Notes: generated from the letters alone by a model not told the origin. A stretch of 64,000 nt of DNA from Devosia sp. (GCF_025809055.1 NZ_CP075529.1:2839501-2903500), one strand, 5' to 3'; shown: positions 25,251-33,803, numbered from the stretch's first letter. Numbers and translations are program-made.

Positions 25251-25984
25251 TCGAAGTCAGCGCGCTTTCGGTATCCTTTGGCAGCGGCGAAGCCCGCCGT
25301 CAGGTGGTCAAGGGTGTCTCCTTCTCCGTCGACAAGGGTGAGACCCTCGGCATCGTCGGCGAGTCAGGCTGCGGCAAATCGACGGTCCTGCGCTCGCTGG
25401 CGGGGCTGGATCGCCATTGGGAAGGGACAATCAGCCTCGGCGGAACTCCGGTCGATCGCGAACGCAGCCGCGAGCAATTGAAGCGGGCGCAGATGGTGTT
25501 TCAGGATCCCTATGGCTCCATCCATCCCCGTCACCGCATCGAACGTGTGCTTGCCGAACCGGCTCGCGCCATGAAGACCGGGGATGGCTGGGGACAGGTT
25601 GCCTCCGCACTCGAACAGGTCGGCCTTCCTGCCGGCTTTGCCGAGCGCTTTCCGCACGAGCTGTCAGGCGGCCAGCGCCAGCGTGTCGCCATCGCCCGTG
25701 CGCTCATGCTGCAGCCCGAAATCCTGCTGCTCGACGAGCCGACCTCCGCCCTCGATGTGTCGGTCCAGGCAGAGGTGCTGAACCTGCTTTCCGATCTGCG
25801 TGATGCCCGAAATCTCACCTATGTCCTGGTGAGCCATGACCTGGCCGTGATCGCCCATATGTGCGACCGGGTGCTGGTGATGAAGGATGGGGTCTTTGTC
25901 GACGAACTGACCCGTCAGGACCTTCAGGAGGCCCGGACGCATCACGACTATTCCAGGCAGCTGTTCGAGGCGAGTTTCCTCTAG
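25247..25984 (+). CDS. ABC transporter ATPase, DppF type
   Basis: 245 residues: Walker A GESGCGKSTVL, Q-loop MVFQDPYGSIHPRH, signature LSGGQRQRVAIARAL and Walker B ILLLDEPTSALD. It lacks most of the C-terminal oligopeptide tail found in longer DppF proteins but ends normally in HHDYSRQLFEASFL. It is the last gene of the five-gene operon. The MarR gene converges from the other side after a repeat-rich gap. Confidence 0.93.
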   Translation: MIEVSALSVSFGSGEARRQVVKGVSFSVDKGETLGIVGESGCGKSTVLRSLAGLDRHWEGTISLGGTPVDRERSREQLKRAQMVFQDPYGSIHPRHRIERVLAEPARAMKTGDGWGQVASALEQVGLPAGFAERFPHELSGGQRQRVAIARALMLQPEILLLDEPTSALDVSVQAEVLNLLSDLRDARNLTYVLVSHDLAVIAHMCDRVLVMKDGVFVDELTRQDLQEARTHHDYSRQLFEASFL

Positions 25985-26050
25985 GGCGCTTCACGTTCTG
26001 ACGGAATCTGAACGAGCGCTCTCGGTGTTTGATTAGTCACGTTTTCGACC

Positions 26051-26091
26051 CTCGGGTCGATGCCCGAGGAGAAAAGTGGTGCCCACTTTTC
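26051..26091. repeat. Intergenic palindromic element
   Basis: Two adjoining hairpins: CTCGGG-TCGATG-CCCGAG (26051-26068) and GAAAAGTGG-TGC-CCACTTTTC (26071-26091). It lies between the convergent ABC ATPase and marR genes. The second hairpin is flanked by T/A-rich DNA and may terminate in both directions. The composition resembles short dispersed palindromes common in Hyphomicrobiales. Confidence 0.65.
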
Positions 26092-26117
26092 TGGAAAACG
26101 CTCCAGCCAGCCGTCGC

Positions 26118-26588
26118 TCAGACAGCGTCGTCCTGCCGCGGTTCGCGAACCCGCTGCACCGCCTGGGTCAGGGCGGCCAACCCGGTGCGCAGCGCCTCGT
26201 GCTCGTGCTCGGACAATTCGGCCAGGATCAGCTTGGCGCGGGCATTGACCTCGGGCAGGGCCTCGGCAAACAGGCTCCGGCCGCGTTTGGTGCATTTGTA
26301 GACGCGTAGCCGGCGATCTTCGGCGGGTACCGAACGGGTGATCAGGCCCTTGTCCTGCAGGCGCTGCGAGGCACGGCTCACCTGGACGGCGTCCAGTGTC
26401 GTGCGGCGCGACAGCTCGGACGACGACACTTCCTTTTCCTCGGCCAGGAGGAACAGCAGGCGCCATTCTTCCCGGCTCAGGCCATATTGCCGCCCATAGA
26501 CCTCGACCAGCAGCCTGGAGAAGCCCTCTGCGGCTACGGCCAGCTGATAGGGGAAGAAGTCGTCCAATGTTACGGCATCGTCATTCAT
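26118..26588 (-). CDS. MarR-family regulator, probable homogentisate-regulon repressor
   Basis: 156 residues from the ATG at 26588; earlier in-frame starts give unlikely extensions. The winged helix reads LSREEWRLLFLLAEEKEVSSSELSRRTTLDAVQVSRASQRLQDKGLITRS, then the wing DRRLRVYKCTKRG. MarR proteins usually release DNA on binding an aromatic compound. It is downstream of, and parallel to, a TRAP transporter operon and the hmgA-fahA genes. A palindrome of the same pattern lies before this gene, before doxX and between hmgA and maiA, so it is the natural candidate to control all of them. Confidence 0.88.
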   Translation of the reverse strand: MNDDAVTLDDFFPYQLAVAAEGFSRLLVEVYGRQYGLSREEWRLLFLLAEEKEVSSSELSRRTTLDAVQVSRASQRLQDKGLITRSVPAEDRRLRVYKCTKRGRSLFAEALPEVNARAKLILAELSEHEHEALRTGLAALTQAVQRVREPRQDDAV

Positions 26589-26654
26589 GCCGCGATCTCC
26601 CGTCATCAAGGGGTGGGCCGCTCGCTTTCGGCCCACGCCACCATATCCACGACC

Positions 26655-26673
26655 ATTTCACTTGCAATCAAAC
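26655..26673. promoter_or_regulatory. Candidate MarR operator before marR
   Basis: ATTTCAC-TTGCA-ATCAAAC, a degenerate copy of ATTTCAT-N5-ATGAAAT found elsewhere in this locus. The left arm matches 6 of 7 and the right arm 5 of 7; the TTGCA centre is also shared. It lies 67 bases upstream of the marR start and would allow autoregulation. Confidence 0.5.
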
Positions 26674-26725
26674 AAATGCGTGCGGAACCGATTTGTTGCA
26701 TCGATTTCGATGGGCATTTGGGCCG

Positions 26726-28042
26726 TTACATGGCGCTGACCAGCCAGAGCGACAGCCAGGGGATGGCAATGAGCAGCCCCAGCCGCACGATATCGGCAAG
26801 CCAGAATGGCAGCACGCCCCTGAAAATAGTGGCGAGGCTCACATCGCGCAGCACCCCCCGAAGGACAAAGACGTTCATGCCAACCGGCGGCGTGATCAGG
26901 CTGATCTCGGTCACCACCACGACGACAATGGCAAACCAGATGAGGACGCTTTCGGGGTCCTGCAGCATCTCATTGGCAAAGTGCAGCTCATACATCAGCG
27001 GGTAGAATACCGGCACAGTGAGCAGGATCATCGAGAGGCTCTCGAGGACGCAGCCCAGAACGATGTAGATCCCAACGATGACCAGGATCACCGCCCAGGC
27101 CGGAACTTCGAGGTCCATCACCAGGTCGACCAGGGCATAGGGCAGGCCGGCAAAGTTGATGAAGTTGGAAAAGATCTCGGCGCCAATCACCACCATGAAG
27201 ATCATGGCCGTGGCGCGCACGCTGTCCATGGTTGCGGCAAGGAAGTGACGCCAGGTCATGGTGCGCATGCCAAGGGCAACGACGATGGAAGCGGCGGCGC
27301 CGATGCCCGCGGCCTCGGTGGGGGTGAAAAGCCCCGCATAGATCCCCACCATGATGAAGCCGAACAGGCCCAAGACGCTGATGACGCCCTGAATATCTTT
27401 GCGGGTCAGCTTCTCTTGCTGCACCGTATCCGGCGCCAGCGTTGGCTTGTGCCAGACGGCCACCTTGATCGCCACCAGATAGAGCACGATCCCCAGGATG
27501 CCGGGGATGATGCCGGCGACGAAGAGCTTGGCAATATTGGTTTCGGTCAGAAGACCGTAGATGATCAGGACCACCGAAGGCGGGATGAGAATGCCCAGCG
27601 TGCCCCCGGCAGCAATGGAGCCGGTCGCAAGCCGGTCGTCATAGCCGAACTTGCGCATCGAGGGCATGGCGACCTTGGTCATGGTCGCGGCCGTCGCCAG
27701 GGACGAGCCGCAGACCGCCGAAAAGCCACCGCTGGACAGGACCGAGGCCAGGGCCAGCCCGCCCTTGGTGCGGCCCAGGAAACGATTGGCCACGGCAAAC
27801 AGGCCATGGGCGATGCCCGAAGCGGCCAGCACATTGCCCATGAAGATGAAAAGCGGAATGACCGAAAGGCCGTAGGACAGGGAACTGTCGAAGGCGATCT
27901 GGCCGGTCATGGCGAAAGCCGGGCCCCAGCCGCGCATCAGGGCGAAGCCGATGCCACCGACGGCGACCATGGCGAAAGCGATGGGAACCCGGGCAAGGAT
28001 CAGCGCCAGCAGGACGCCGATGCCGATAAGTGACTCAATCAA
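26726..28042 (-). CDS. TRAP transporter large permease (DctM)
   Basis: 438 residues from a TTG at 28042 with GGGGAGG six bases upstream, giving the usual N-terminus (M/L)IESLIGIGVLLALILARVPIAFAM. A longer open frame to 28177 is the shadow of dctQ. About 12 membrane segments are present, with typical DctM text such as GHxxF-like PLFIFMGNVLAASGIAHGLF and AAGGTLGILIPPSVVLIIYG. DctM drives sodium-coupled uptake together with DctQ and DctP. It overlaps dctQ by eight bases and ends the doxX-TRAP operon. Confidence 0.93.
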   Translation of the reverse strand: MIESLIGIGVLLALILARVPIAFAMVAVGGIGFALMRGWGPAFAMTGQIAFDSSLSYGLSVIPLFIFMGNVLAASGIAHGLFAVANRFLGRTKGGLALASVLSSGGFSAVCGSSLATAATMTKVAMPSMRKFGYDDRLATGSIAAGGTLGILIPPSVVLIIYGLLTETNIAKLFVAGIIPGILGIVLYLVAIKVAVWHKPTLAPDTVQQEKLTRKDIQGVISVLGLFGFIMVGIYAGLFTPTEAAGIGAAASIVVALGMRTMTWRHFLAATMDSVRATAMIFMVVIGAEIFSNFINFAGLPYALVDLVMDLEVPAWAVILVIVGIYIVLGCVLESLSMILLTVPVFYPLMYELHFANEMLQDPESVLIWFAIVVVVVTEISLITPPVGMNVFVLRGVLRDVSLATIFRGVLPFWLADIVRLGLLIAIPWLSLWLVSAM

Positions 28043-28574
28043 TTCGGGCCTCCCCGGATGCCGGTGGGTTGCGCGTGGTCCATGTGGTGCCAACCTGGAC
28101 GAGCATGATGATGGCGCTTGCGGCGCAGGACAGGGCGGCCAGATAGCCAAAGGGTGCCAGGGGCAGCGACAGAGCATTGGTCACCGACGCCTTGCTGGCG
28201 GCGCCGAGCGCATGAACGCCCAGACGCCAGGCGAGGACGGCAAGAACCAGCGCCGAGACCACCTGGGTAGCGGCCAGAAGCAATGTGCGCAGCCCGCCTG
28301 GCAGCATGGATTCGATGAGATCGACCTCGATATGCTCGCGGCGGGCCGTGGTCAGGGGCAGGGCAAGGAAGACCAGGGCGCAGACCAGAAGCTGGGTCAA
28401 CTCGAAGGCCCCCGCCAGGGGCCGATGCAGGAAGTAGCGGCCGACCACGTCGACACAGGTAACGGCCACGAGGCAAAACAGGGCGACCGCCGCCGCAAGC
28501 CCCAGAGCCTGGCTGGGCAGGGGGTCGCGTGGCGACCCCCTGCCTTCGCCGGACGGGGAGGATTCGTCCGTCAC
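28035..28574 (-). CDS. TRAP transporter small permease (DctQ)
   Basis: 179 residues with four membrane segments, fitting the DctQ subunit: LAAAVALFCLVAVTCVDVVGRYFLHRPLAGAFELTQLL, with the conserved Arg and Glu after the first helix, then LTTARREHIEVDLI. The N-terminus is a short charged extension. It lies three bases after dctP and overlaps dctM, so all three subunits are made together. Confidence 0.92.
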   Translation of the reverse strand: MTDESSPSGEGRGSPRDPLPSQALGLAAAVALFCLVAVTCVDVVGRYFLHRPLAGAFELTQLLVCALVFLALPLTTARREHIEVDLIESMLPGGLRTLLLAATQVVSALVLAVLAWRLGVHALGAASKASVTNALSLPLAPFGYLAALSCAASAIIMLVQVGTTWTTRNPPASGEARID

Positions 28575-28577
28575 TGA

Positions 28578-29594
28578 TCAGAACTCCACACGGGTCTCGG
28601 CGCGCAGCGCGGCCAGGGCCGCCGTGCCATCGAAGCCATCTTCGGCAATGGAGTCCGCCCATTCCTGTTCGAAGACTGCGGCATTGGCCTTGATCTCGGC
28701 GAGGAAGTCGGCGGGCGCATCGTAGATCTCGATGCCCGAGGCGAGGATTTCGGCAATGGCGTTGGAGTCGGCGCCGTTCCAGGCTTCACCCACCAGTTCG
28801 GCAAAGGCCGGTCCGGAAATGGCGTCGATAGCCGCCCGGTCGGCCTCGGAAATACCCTCCCAGGCGCCCTCGTTCATCACCATGAACCAGGTCGTGTTGT
28901 AGAGCCCGCCCGGTACGCGCATACCATAGGAGAGGTCATTGATGACGTTGAACGCGGTGAGCGCTTCATAGGTGAAGGCCACCCCGTCGATGACGCCGCG
29001 CGACAGTTTTTCGTAGACCTCGTCCGAGGACATGAACAGGGTTTCGGCACCGAGCCCACCGAGGAGTTCGGAGACGTAGCCGCCCGGAACCCGGATCTTG
29101 AGACCGGCCAGATCGTCCTGGCTCTCGATCTTGAGCTTGTTGTTGTAGAGTACCCCCGGGCCATGCACGAACAGGCCGAGCAGGTGAACACCTTCATGTT
29201 CGGATTGGGCATCGAGCTGGCCTGAATAGACGTTCCAGAAAGCTGTCGATGCGGTTCGCGCGTCATCGCCGATGAACGAGAACTGGCCGATGCGCGAGCG
29301 CTCGAAGCGGTCGTCGGTGGTGAAGGAATGCAGGCCATAGGTGATGTCGGCAATGCCATCGGCAGCCATGTCGAAGTGCGCCGGCGGAGCGCCGAGAGCC
29401 TTGGCCAGAACCCGCACGGTCACCCGTCCCTCGGTCACGTCGGCAACGCGTTCCGACCAGGGAATGATGGCATTGACCACGATCGGATGGCGTGGCGGCA
29501 GCCAGCTCGACAGGGTCAGTTCCTGGGCCAGCGTGCCCGGCATTGCCGAAAGCAATGCGGTGGTGCCCATGAGCAGTCCAAGTGCAATTTTCAT
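28578..29594 (-). CDS. TRAP transporter substrate-binding protein (DctP family)
   Basis: 338 residues with a signal peptide MKIALGLLMGTTALLSAMP, cut near TLAQE. The mature protein shows the DctP pattern: WLPPRHPIVVNAIIPWSERVAD, LKIRVPGGYVSELLGGLGAE with the Arg that salt-bridges the ligand carboxylate, and VIDGVAFTYEALTAF. Ligands of this family are small organic acids, including aromatic ones. Because doxX, the TRAP genes, fahA, hmgA and marR are co-oriented and share an operator pattern, an aromatic or keto acid that leads to homogentisate is the likely cargo. That is inference. Confidence 0.9.
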   Translation of the reverse strand: MKIALGLLMGTTALLSAMPGTLAQELTLSSWLPPRHPIVVNAIIPWSERVADVTEGRVTVRVLAKALGAPPAHFDMAADGIADITYGLHSFTTDDRFERSRIGQFSFIGDDARTASTAFWNVYSGQLDAQSEHEGVHLLGLFVHGPGVLYNNKLKIESQDDLAGLKIRVPGGYVSELLGGLGAETLFMSSDEVYEKLSRGVIDGVAFTYEALTAFNVINDLSYGMRVPGGLYNTTWFMVMNEGAWEGISEADRAAIDAISGPAFAELVGEAWNGADSNAIAEILASGIEIYDAPADFLAEIKANAAVFEQEWADSIAEDGFDGTAALAALRAETRVEF

Positions 29595-29719
29595 TTCAGT
29601 CTCCTCCTAGATGGCTGCGGGTGGCTCTTGTCTGGCCGGTATTGGGGTCCGCACGCATCGGTCCGTTGTCTTTGGGCGCCAGTGGTTCAGAGCCAGTCCG
29701 GCGCCCGTTGATTGTGTTG

Positions 29720-30196
29720 CTAGAATTCCCGGCCGAGCTTGTGGTCGAGCGAATAGGCCCCGCCGCCGCGCACCAGGAAGAACAAGGCCGCCACGCCCCA
29801 GAACAGCGGATATTCGTAGCCTGCGGCCGTCCAGAAGAAGCCGTTCTTGAGGTGGAACAGCACGGCATTGAGCATGAAAACCAGCACGGCCAGCGCCACG
29901 GGACGCGTGAAAATGCCGGCGGCCAGGCATAGACCGCCGAAGAACTCGACGACCCCGATCAAGACGGCAAGGAATGTCCCATTCGAATAGCCGACGCTTT
30001 CGAGGAACGTGGCGGTTCCGGCTACGCCGCCGCCGCCCAGCGCCCCGAAGAGCTTTTGCGCGCCATGCGGCACCAGCAACAAGCCGGTGGCAACCCTCAG
30101 GGCCAGCCAGGCCACGCCGTCCAGGCGTGCATACAATCCGGCCAGGCCGGGCAGGAAATAGCGGCTCGCCTGCAGGGACGAACTTTGATCTGTCAT
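29720..30196 (-). CDS. DoxX-family membrane protein
   Basis: 158 residues from the ATG at 30196, which is preceded by AAGGAGGAG. Four membrane segments carry the DoxX pattern: ALRVATGLLLVPHGAQKLFG, then GVVEFFGGLCLAAGIFTRPVALAV. DoxX-family proteins are small membrane proteins linked to quinone or thiol redox in some species, but this member's function is unknown. It is the first gene after the operator pair at 30260-30307 and precedes dctP by 125 bp, so it probably leads the TRAP operon. Confidence 0.85.
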   Translation of the reverse strand: MTDQSSSLQASRYFLPGLAGLYARLDGVAWLALRVATGLLLVPHGAQKLFGALGGGGVAGTATFLESVGYSNGTFLAVLIGVVEFFGGLCLAAGIFTRPVALAVLVFMLNAVLFHLKNGFFWTAAGYEYPLFWGVAALFFLVRGGGAYSLDHKLGREF

Positions 30197-30259
30197 CTCT
30201 CCTCCTTTTCCCGGCCCCCTCGCCGGATGTGGTGATGGTTCTCCTGCCATCGCTGCCAT

Positions 30260-30278
30260 ATTTCATTGCAAATGAAAT
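30260..30278. promoter_or_regulatory. Perfect MarR-type palindrome before doxX
   Basis: ATTTCAT-TGCAA-ATGAAAT, perfect 7-bp arms. It lies 64 bases upstream of the doxX start and is the same pattern as the site between hmgA and maiA. Confidence 0.7.
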
Positions 30279-30288
30279 GAAGTCAAGT

Positions 30289-30307
30289 TTTTTGTTGCAA
30301 GTGAAAT
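30289..30307. promoter_or_regulatory. Second, degenerate MarR-type site before doxX
   Basis: TTTTTGT-TGCAA-GTGAAAT: the right arm and centre match the pattern (its reverse complement begins ATTTCAC-TTGCA like the site before marR), the left arm is weak. Its centre is 29 bp from that of the perfect site. Confidence 0.45.
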
Positions 30308-30310
30308 GAA

Positions 30311-31549
30311 CTATCGTCCGGTGGAAACTGCCGGCCGCGCCGGCAGGATCGTGCCGCTGCAGGCGCCGAACCCGATCCGGTAACCGTCGCCAATGGCAGC
30401 GCCGCGCAGGGTCAGCGTGTCGCCGTCTTCAAGGAAGCTGCGGTACTGGCCGGGGGCAATTTCCAATGGCTCGGCACCGCCCCAGCTCAGCTCCAGCAGC
30501 GATCCGCGACTGTCCTTTGTTGGTCCAGAAATTGTCCCAGACCCGATCAGGTCCGCCACCCGCATGGGGCAACCGGAGCTGGTGTGGTGCGCCAGCTGCT
30601 GGGCTGCCGAATAATACTGTTCGCGGTAGTTGGTGCGGGAAATGATGGTCTCCGAGCCGCCATCCGGGGTCAGGCCGACCTCGAGGGCGATGTCGTAGAG
30701 CATGGGACCCTTTTCCTCGAGATAGGGGAGCAGCGGCCGGGTTCGCTGGGGTGTCGGGACGCGAAACGGCTCCAGGGCGGCGCGGGTCACGATCCAGGGC
30801 GAAATGCTGGTCGCGGTGGCCTTGGCCTGGAAGGGGCCGAGCGGCTGATATTCCCAAGCCTGGATATCGCGCGCCGACCAGTCGTTGAGCAACACATAGC
30901 CAAAGATCATCGCATCGGCATCGGCGACGCTGACCGGCCCCGCCGATGGCTGCCCGACGATGGCCCCCAGTTCAAGTTCGAGGTCGAACCGGGTCGAGGG
31001 CGCAAAGCGGGGTAGCTCGTCATTGGGTGACTTGACCTGGCCCCAGGGCCGGGTCACCGGCGTGCCCGAAACCACCACCGAGGAGGCGCGGCCACTATAG
31101 CCGATGGGAATGGACAGCCAGTTCGGCGGCAGGGCATTTTCTGCACCGCGAAACATGGTGCCCACGTTTTCGGCGTGGTGCCGGCTGGCATAGAAATCGG
31201 TAAACTCGGTGACCGTGAAGGGCATGAGCATCCGCACGTCGGACTGCGCCACAAGGAATGGCTCGACCGCGCTGCGATTGCAGTCCTCTGACAGAAGTTC
31301 GGTCAGCCTGGCGCGCAGGGCAGCCCAGCTGCCGGCCCCGGCGGCCATGACCCTGTTCCAGCTCGGTTCGGCAAACAGCGCCGGATCGAGCCCGTGGTCG
31401 ATGGCGCCGACGTCTAGGATGAAGGCACCGATGGCGACGCCCATGCGTGGCCCCCGGCCGTCCTCGAACACGCCATAGGGCAGGTTCTGGATCGGGAAGT
31501 CGCAGCCCGTTTCATTGGCGCTGGAAACCCAGGAGCGCAGCTGTGTCAT
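30311..31549 (-). CDS. fahA: Fumarylacetoacetase
   Basis: 412 residues. The catalytic block TDFYASRHHAENVGTMFRG matches the FAH consensus (DFYxSRxHAxNVG), with the general-base His; metal-binding acidic residues follow in FDLELELGAIVG and the LLNDWSARDIQAWEYQPLGPF block. The enzyme hydrolyses fumarylacetoacetate to fumarate and acetoacetate, the last step of tyrosine degradation. It lies 45 bp after hmgA in the same direction. Length agrees with bacterial and animal FAH (about 420). Confidence 0.96.
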   Translation of the reverse strand: MTQLRSWVSSANETGCDFPIQNLPYGVFEDGRGPRMGVAIGAFILDVGAIDHGLDPALFAEPSWNRVMAAGAGSWAALRARLTELLSEDCNRSAVEPFLVAQSDVRMLMPFTVTEFTDFYASRHHAENVGTMFRGAENALPPNWLSIPIGYSGRASSVVVSGTPVTRPWGQVKSPNDELPRFAPSTRFDLELELGAIVGQPSAGPVSVADADAMIFGYVLLNDWSARDIQAWEYQPLGPFQAKATATSISPWIVTRAALEPFRVPTPQRTRPLLPYLEEKGPMLYDIALEVGLTPDGGSETIISRTNYREQYYSAAQQLAHHTSSGCPMRVADLIGSGTISGPTKDSRGSLLELSWGGAEPLEIAPGQYRSFLEDGDTLTLRGAAIGDGYRIGFGACSGTILPARPAVSTGR

Positions 31550-31594
31550 GATGGTCTTCCTGTTGATCTGCAGCGGTCCGCGTCGCGCCCCGGC

Positions 31595-32956
31595 TCACTT
31601 GAGGCCAGGTCTGCCGTCGAATTTCTTCTCAAGCGAAGTCCAGCAGTCGATGTAGTCGTCCTGCAGCGGCGCCTCGGTGGCGGCAAACTCGGTCAGATGC
31701 TGGGGGAACCGCGTCTCGAACATGAAGGACATGGTGTTGTCGAGCTTTTCGGGCGCCAGTTCCGCATTGGAAGCGCCCTCGAAGGCGTTCCGGTCGGGGC
31801 CGTGCGGCAGCATCATGTTGTGCAGGCTCATTCCGCCCGGCACGAAGCCCTGCGGTTTGGCATCGTACTGGCCATAGATATTGCCCATCAGCTCGGACAT
31901 GACGTTCTTGTGGTACCAGGGCGGGCGGAACGTGTGTTCCATCACCATCCAGCGTTCGCGGAACAGGACGAAGTCGATATTGGCCGTGCCATCGACGCCC
32001 GATGGGGCGGTCAGCACCGTAAAGATCGAGGGATCCGGGTGGTCGAACAGGATCGATCCGACCGGGCAATAGGCCGTGAGGTCATATTTGACCGGTGCGT
32101 AGTTGCCATGCCAGGCCACGACATCGAGCGGTGAATGGTCGATGCTGGTCTGGTGGAACTGGCCACACCATTTGATGGTGAGCGTCGAGGGGGCATCGCG
32201 GTCCTCGAATGCGGCGACCGGCGTCTTGAAATCACGACGATTGGCCAGGCAATTGGCGCCAATCGGTCCCCGGCCCGGCAGTTCGAACTTCTGCCCGTAA
32301 TTTTCGCAGACAAAGCCCCGGCAGGGCCCCTCGAGTACCTCGACGCGATAGACCAGGCCGCGCGGCAGGATAGCGATTTCCTTGGGCTCGAGGTCGATCA
32401 CTCCCAGTTCCGTACAGAAGCGCAACCGGCCTTCCTGCGGCACCACGAGCAATTCGCTGTCGGCCGAATAGAAGTAGGCGTCGACCATGCTGGAGGTGAC
32501 CAGATAGACATGGCTTGCCATGCCGATCTGGGTGTTGACATCTCCGGCCGTGGTCATGGTGCGCATGCCCGTAATCCAGGTAAGGTCCGCTCCCGAATGG
32601 GGGACGGGATCCCAGCGATACTGCCCGAGGCTGGTGACCGCATCGACCACATGCGGCGCCGTCTTCCAATAGGGGATTTCGATCCGCTCATAGCGGCCCG
32701 AATGCTTGACGCTGGGCCGGATGCGGTAGCACCAGGTCCGCTCGTTTTGATGCGAAGGCGCGGTAAAGGCCGTGCCCGAGAGCTGTTCCCCATAGAGCCC
32801 ATAGGCGCATCTTTGCGGCGAATTCTGACCGATGGGCAGGGCGCCGGGCAGGGCCTCGGTTTCGAAGTCATTGCCGAACCCCGACATGTATTCGGGCACA
32901 AGGCCCGACGATGTCATGGCGCGGGTCAGTCCGCTCGGGCCTGCAATCCTGGTCAT
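31595..32956 (-). CDS. hmgA: Homogentisate 1,2-dioxygenase
   Basis: 453 residues from the ATG at 32956, which follows GGAGGA; a start four codons upstream is possible. YMSGFGNDFETEALPGALPIGQNSPQ is the conserved N-terminal block. The iron ligands are in FRPPWYHKNVMSELMG (His and Glu) and MMLPHGPD (His). The enzyme opens the ring of homogentisate to maleylacetoacetate. It is transcribed divergently from maiA, with a perfect palindrome in the shared promoter. Confidence 0.97.
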   Translation of the reverse strand: MTRIAGPSGLTRAMTSSGLVPEYMSGFGNDFETEALPGALPIGQNSPQRCAYGLYGEQLSGTAFTAPSHQNERTWCYRIRPSVKHSGRYERIEIPYWKTAPHVVDAVTSLGQYRWDPVPHSGADLTWITGMRTMTTAGDVNTQIGMASHVYLVTSSMVDAYFYSADSELLVVPQEGRLRFCTELGVIDLEPKEIAILPRGLVYRVEVLEGPCRGFVCENYGQKFELPGRGPIGANCLANRRDFKTPVAAFEDRDAPSTLTIKWCGQFHQTSIDHSPLDVVAWHGNYAPVKYDLTAYCPVGSILFDHPDPSIFTVLTAPSGVDGTANIDFVLFRERWMVMEHTFRPPWYHKNVMSELMGNIYGQYDAKPQGFVPGGMSLHNMMLPHGPDRNAFEGASNAELAPEKLDNTMSFMFETRFPQHLTEFAATEAPLQDDYIDCWTSLEKKFDGRPGLK

Positions 32957-33027
32957 CAAATCCTCCATCCGCCGGTTCGGTTCTTCTTCCTGCGAGCTAA
33001 CGTTGCATCCGCAACAATGTCAAGTTT

Positions 33028-33048
33028 CATTTCATATGCAATGAAATG
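33028..33048. promoter_or_regulatory. Perfect MarR-type palindrome between hmgA and maiA
   Basis: CATTTCAT-ATGCA-ATGAAATG, perfect 8-bp arms, in the 199-bp gap between the divergent starts (72 bp from hmgA, 108 bp from maiA). It matches the site at 30260-30278 in both arms and nearly in the centre. Confidence 0.7.
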
Positions 33049-33155
33049 TCTTGCGTTGAAACTGCAACAATGGTCTATGGGGGCGGCGGGCCGTTTCGCC
33101 GGGCCGCGCGCACACGGCGTACCGGCCGGAGCTCTATCCGCAGGGAGGACCAAAC

Positions 33156-33803
33156 TTGATCCAGCTCTACGACTACTGGCGCTCGAGTGCGAGCTATCGC
33201 GTCCGCATCGCCCTGTCGCTGGCCGGTCTGGAATGGACCTCAGTCCCTGTCGACCTTCTGGCCGGCGACAACCGGTCCAGCGAGCACCTGGCGCGCAATC
33301 CGCAGGGGCTGGTTCCGGTCCTCGACATCGGCAATGTGCGGCTGACCCAGTCCCTGGCCATCATCGAATATCTCAACGAGGTGCACGGCCTCGGCCTGTT
33401 GCCCGCCGATCCGGTGGCCAGGGCACGGACCAGAGCCATTGCCTATGCCGTGGCGGTGGACATCCACCCGGTCTGCAATATCAGCGTCGTCCAGTATGCG
33501 GCCGAGCACAGCGGCGATCCCACGCTCAATCGGACCTGGATGCAGCACTTTATCGGCAAGGGGCTCGCGGCCGTCGAGGAGATGATCGATGGGGGGGCCT
33601 TCTGCATCGGCGAGAGCATCTCGATGGCCGATGTGTGCCTCTATCCGCAGCTCTACAATGCCCAAAGATGGTCGGTCTCACTGGGGCGGTTCCCCAGAAT
33701 CCGGGCCGTCATGGAAACGCTGAGCGAGATCGGGGCTTTTGCCCAGCAGCATCCCGATCAGGCAAAGGCACCGCTGCGCCGGACCGCCGCCCAATTGCGA
33801 TAA
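33156..33803 (+). CDS. maiA: Maleylacetoacetate isomerase (zeta-class GST)
   Basis: 215 residues from a TTG at 33156 with GGGAGGA upstream. The zeta-class active-site motif is YDYWRSSASYRVRIAL: the usual SSCSxRVR has Ala in place of Cys, which is tolerated since the Ser residues bind glutathione. NPQGLVPVLDI and LTQSLAIIEYLNE complete the thioredoxin-like half. It isomerises maleylacetoacetate to the fumaryl form, between HmgA and FahA in the pathway. It converges on ligD after 27 bp. Confidence 0.95.
   Translation: MIQLYDYWRSSASYRVRIALSLAGLEWTSVPVDLLAGDNRSSEHLARNPQGLVPVLDIGNVRLTQSLAIIEYLNEVHGLGLLPADPVARARTRAIAYAVAVDIHPVCNISVVQYAAEHSGDPTLNRTWMQHFIGKGLAAVEEMIDGGAFCIGESISMADVCLYPQLYNAQRWSVSLGRFPRIRAVMETLSEIGAFAQQHPDQAKAPLRRTAAQLR

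Noticed and set aside
26396..28033. A 545-codon plus-strand frame opposite marR and dctM
   Set aside because: Antisense to two well-recognised genes; translation is dominated by His, Asp, Gly and Gln.
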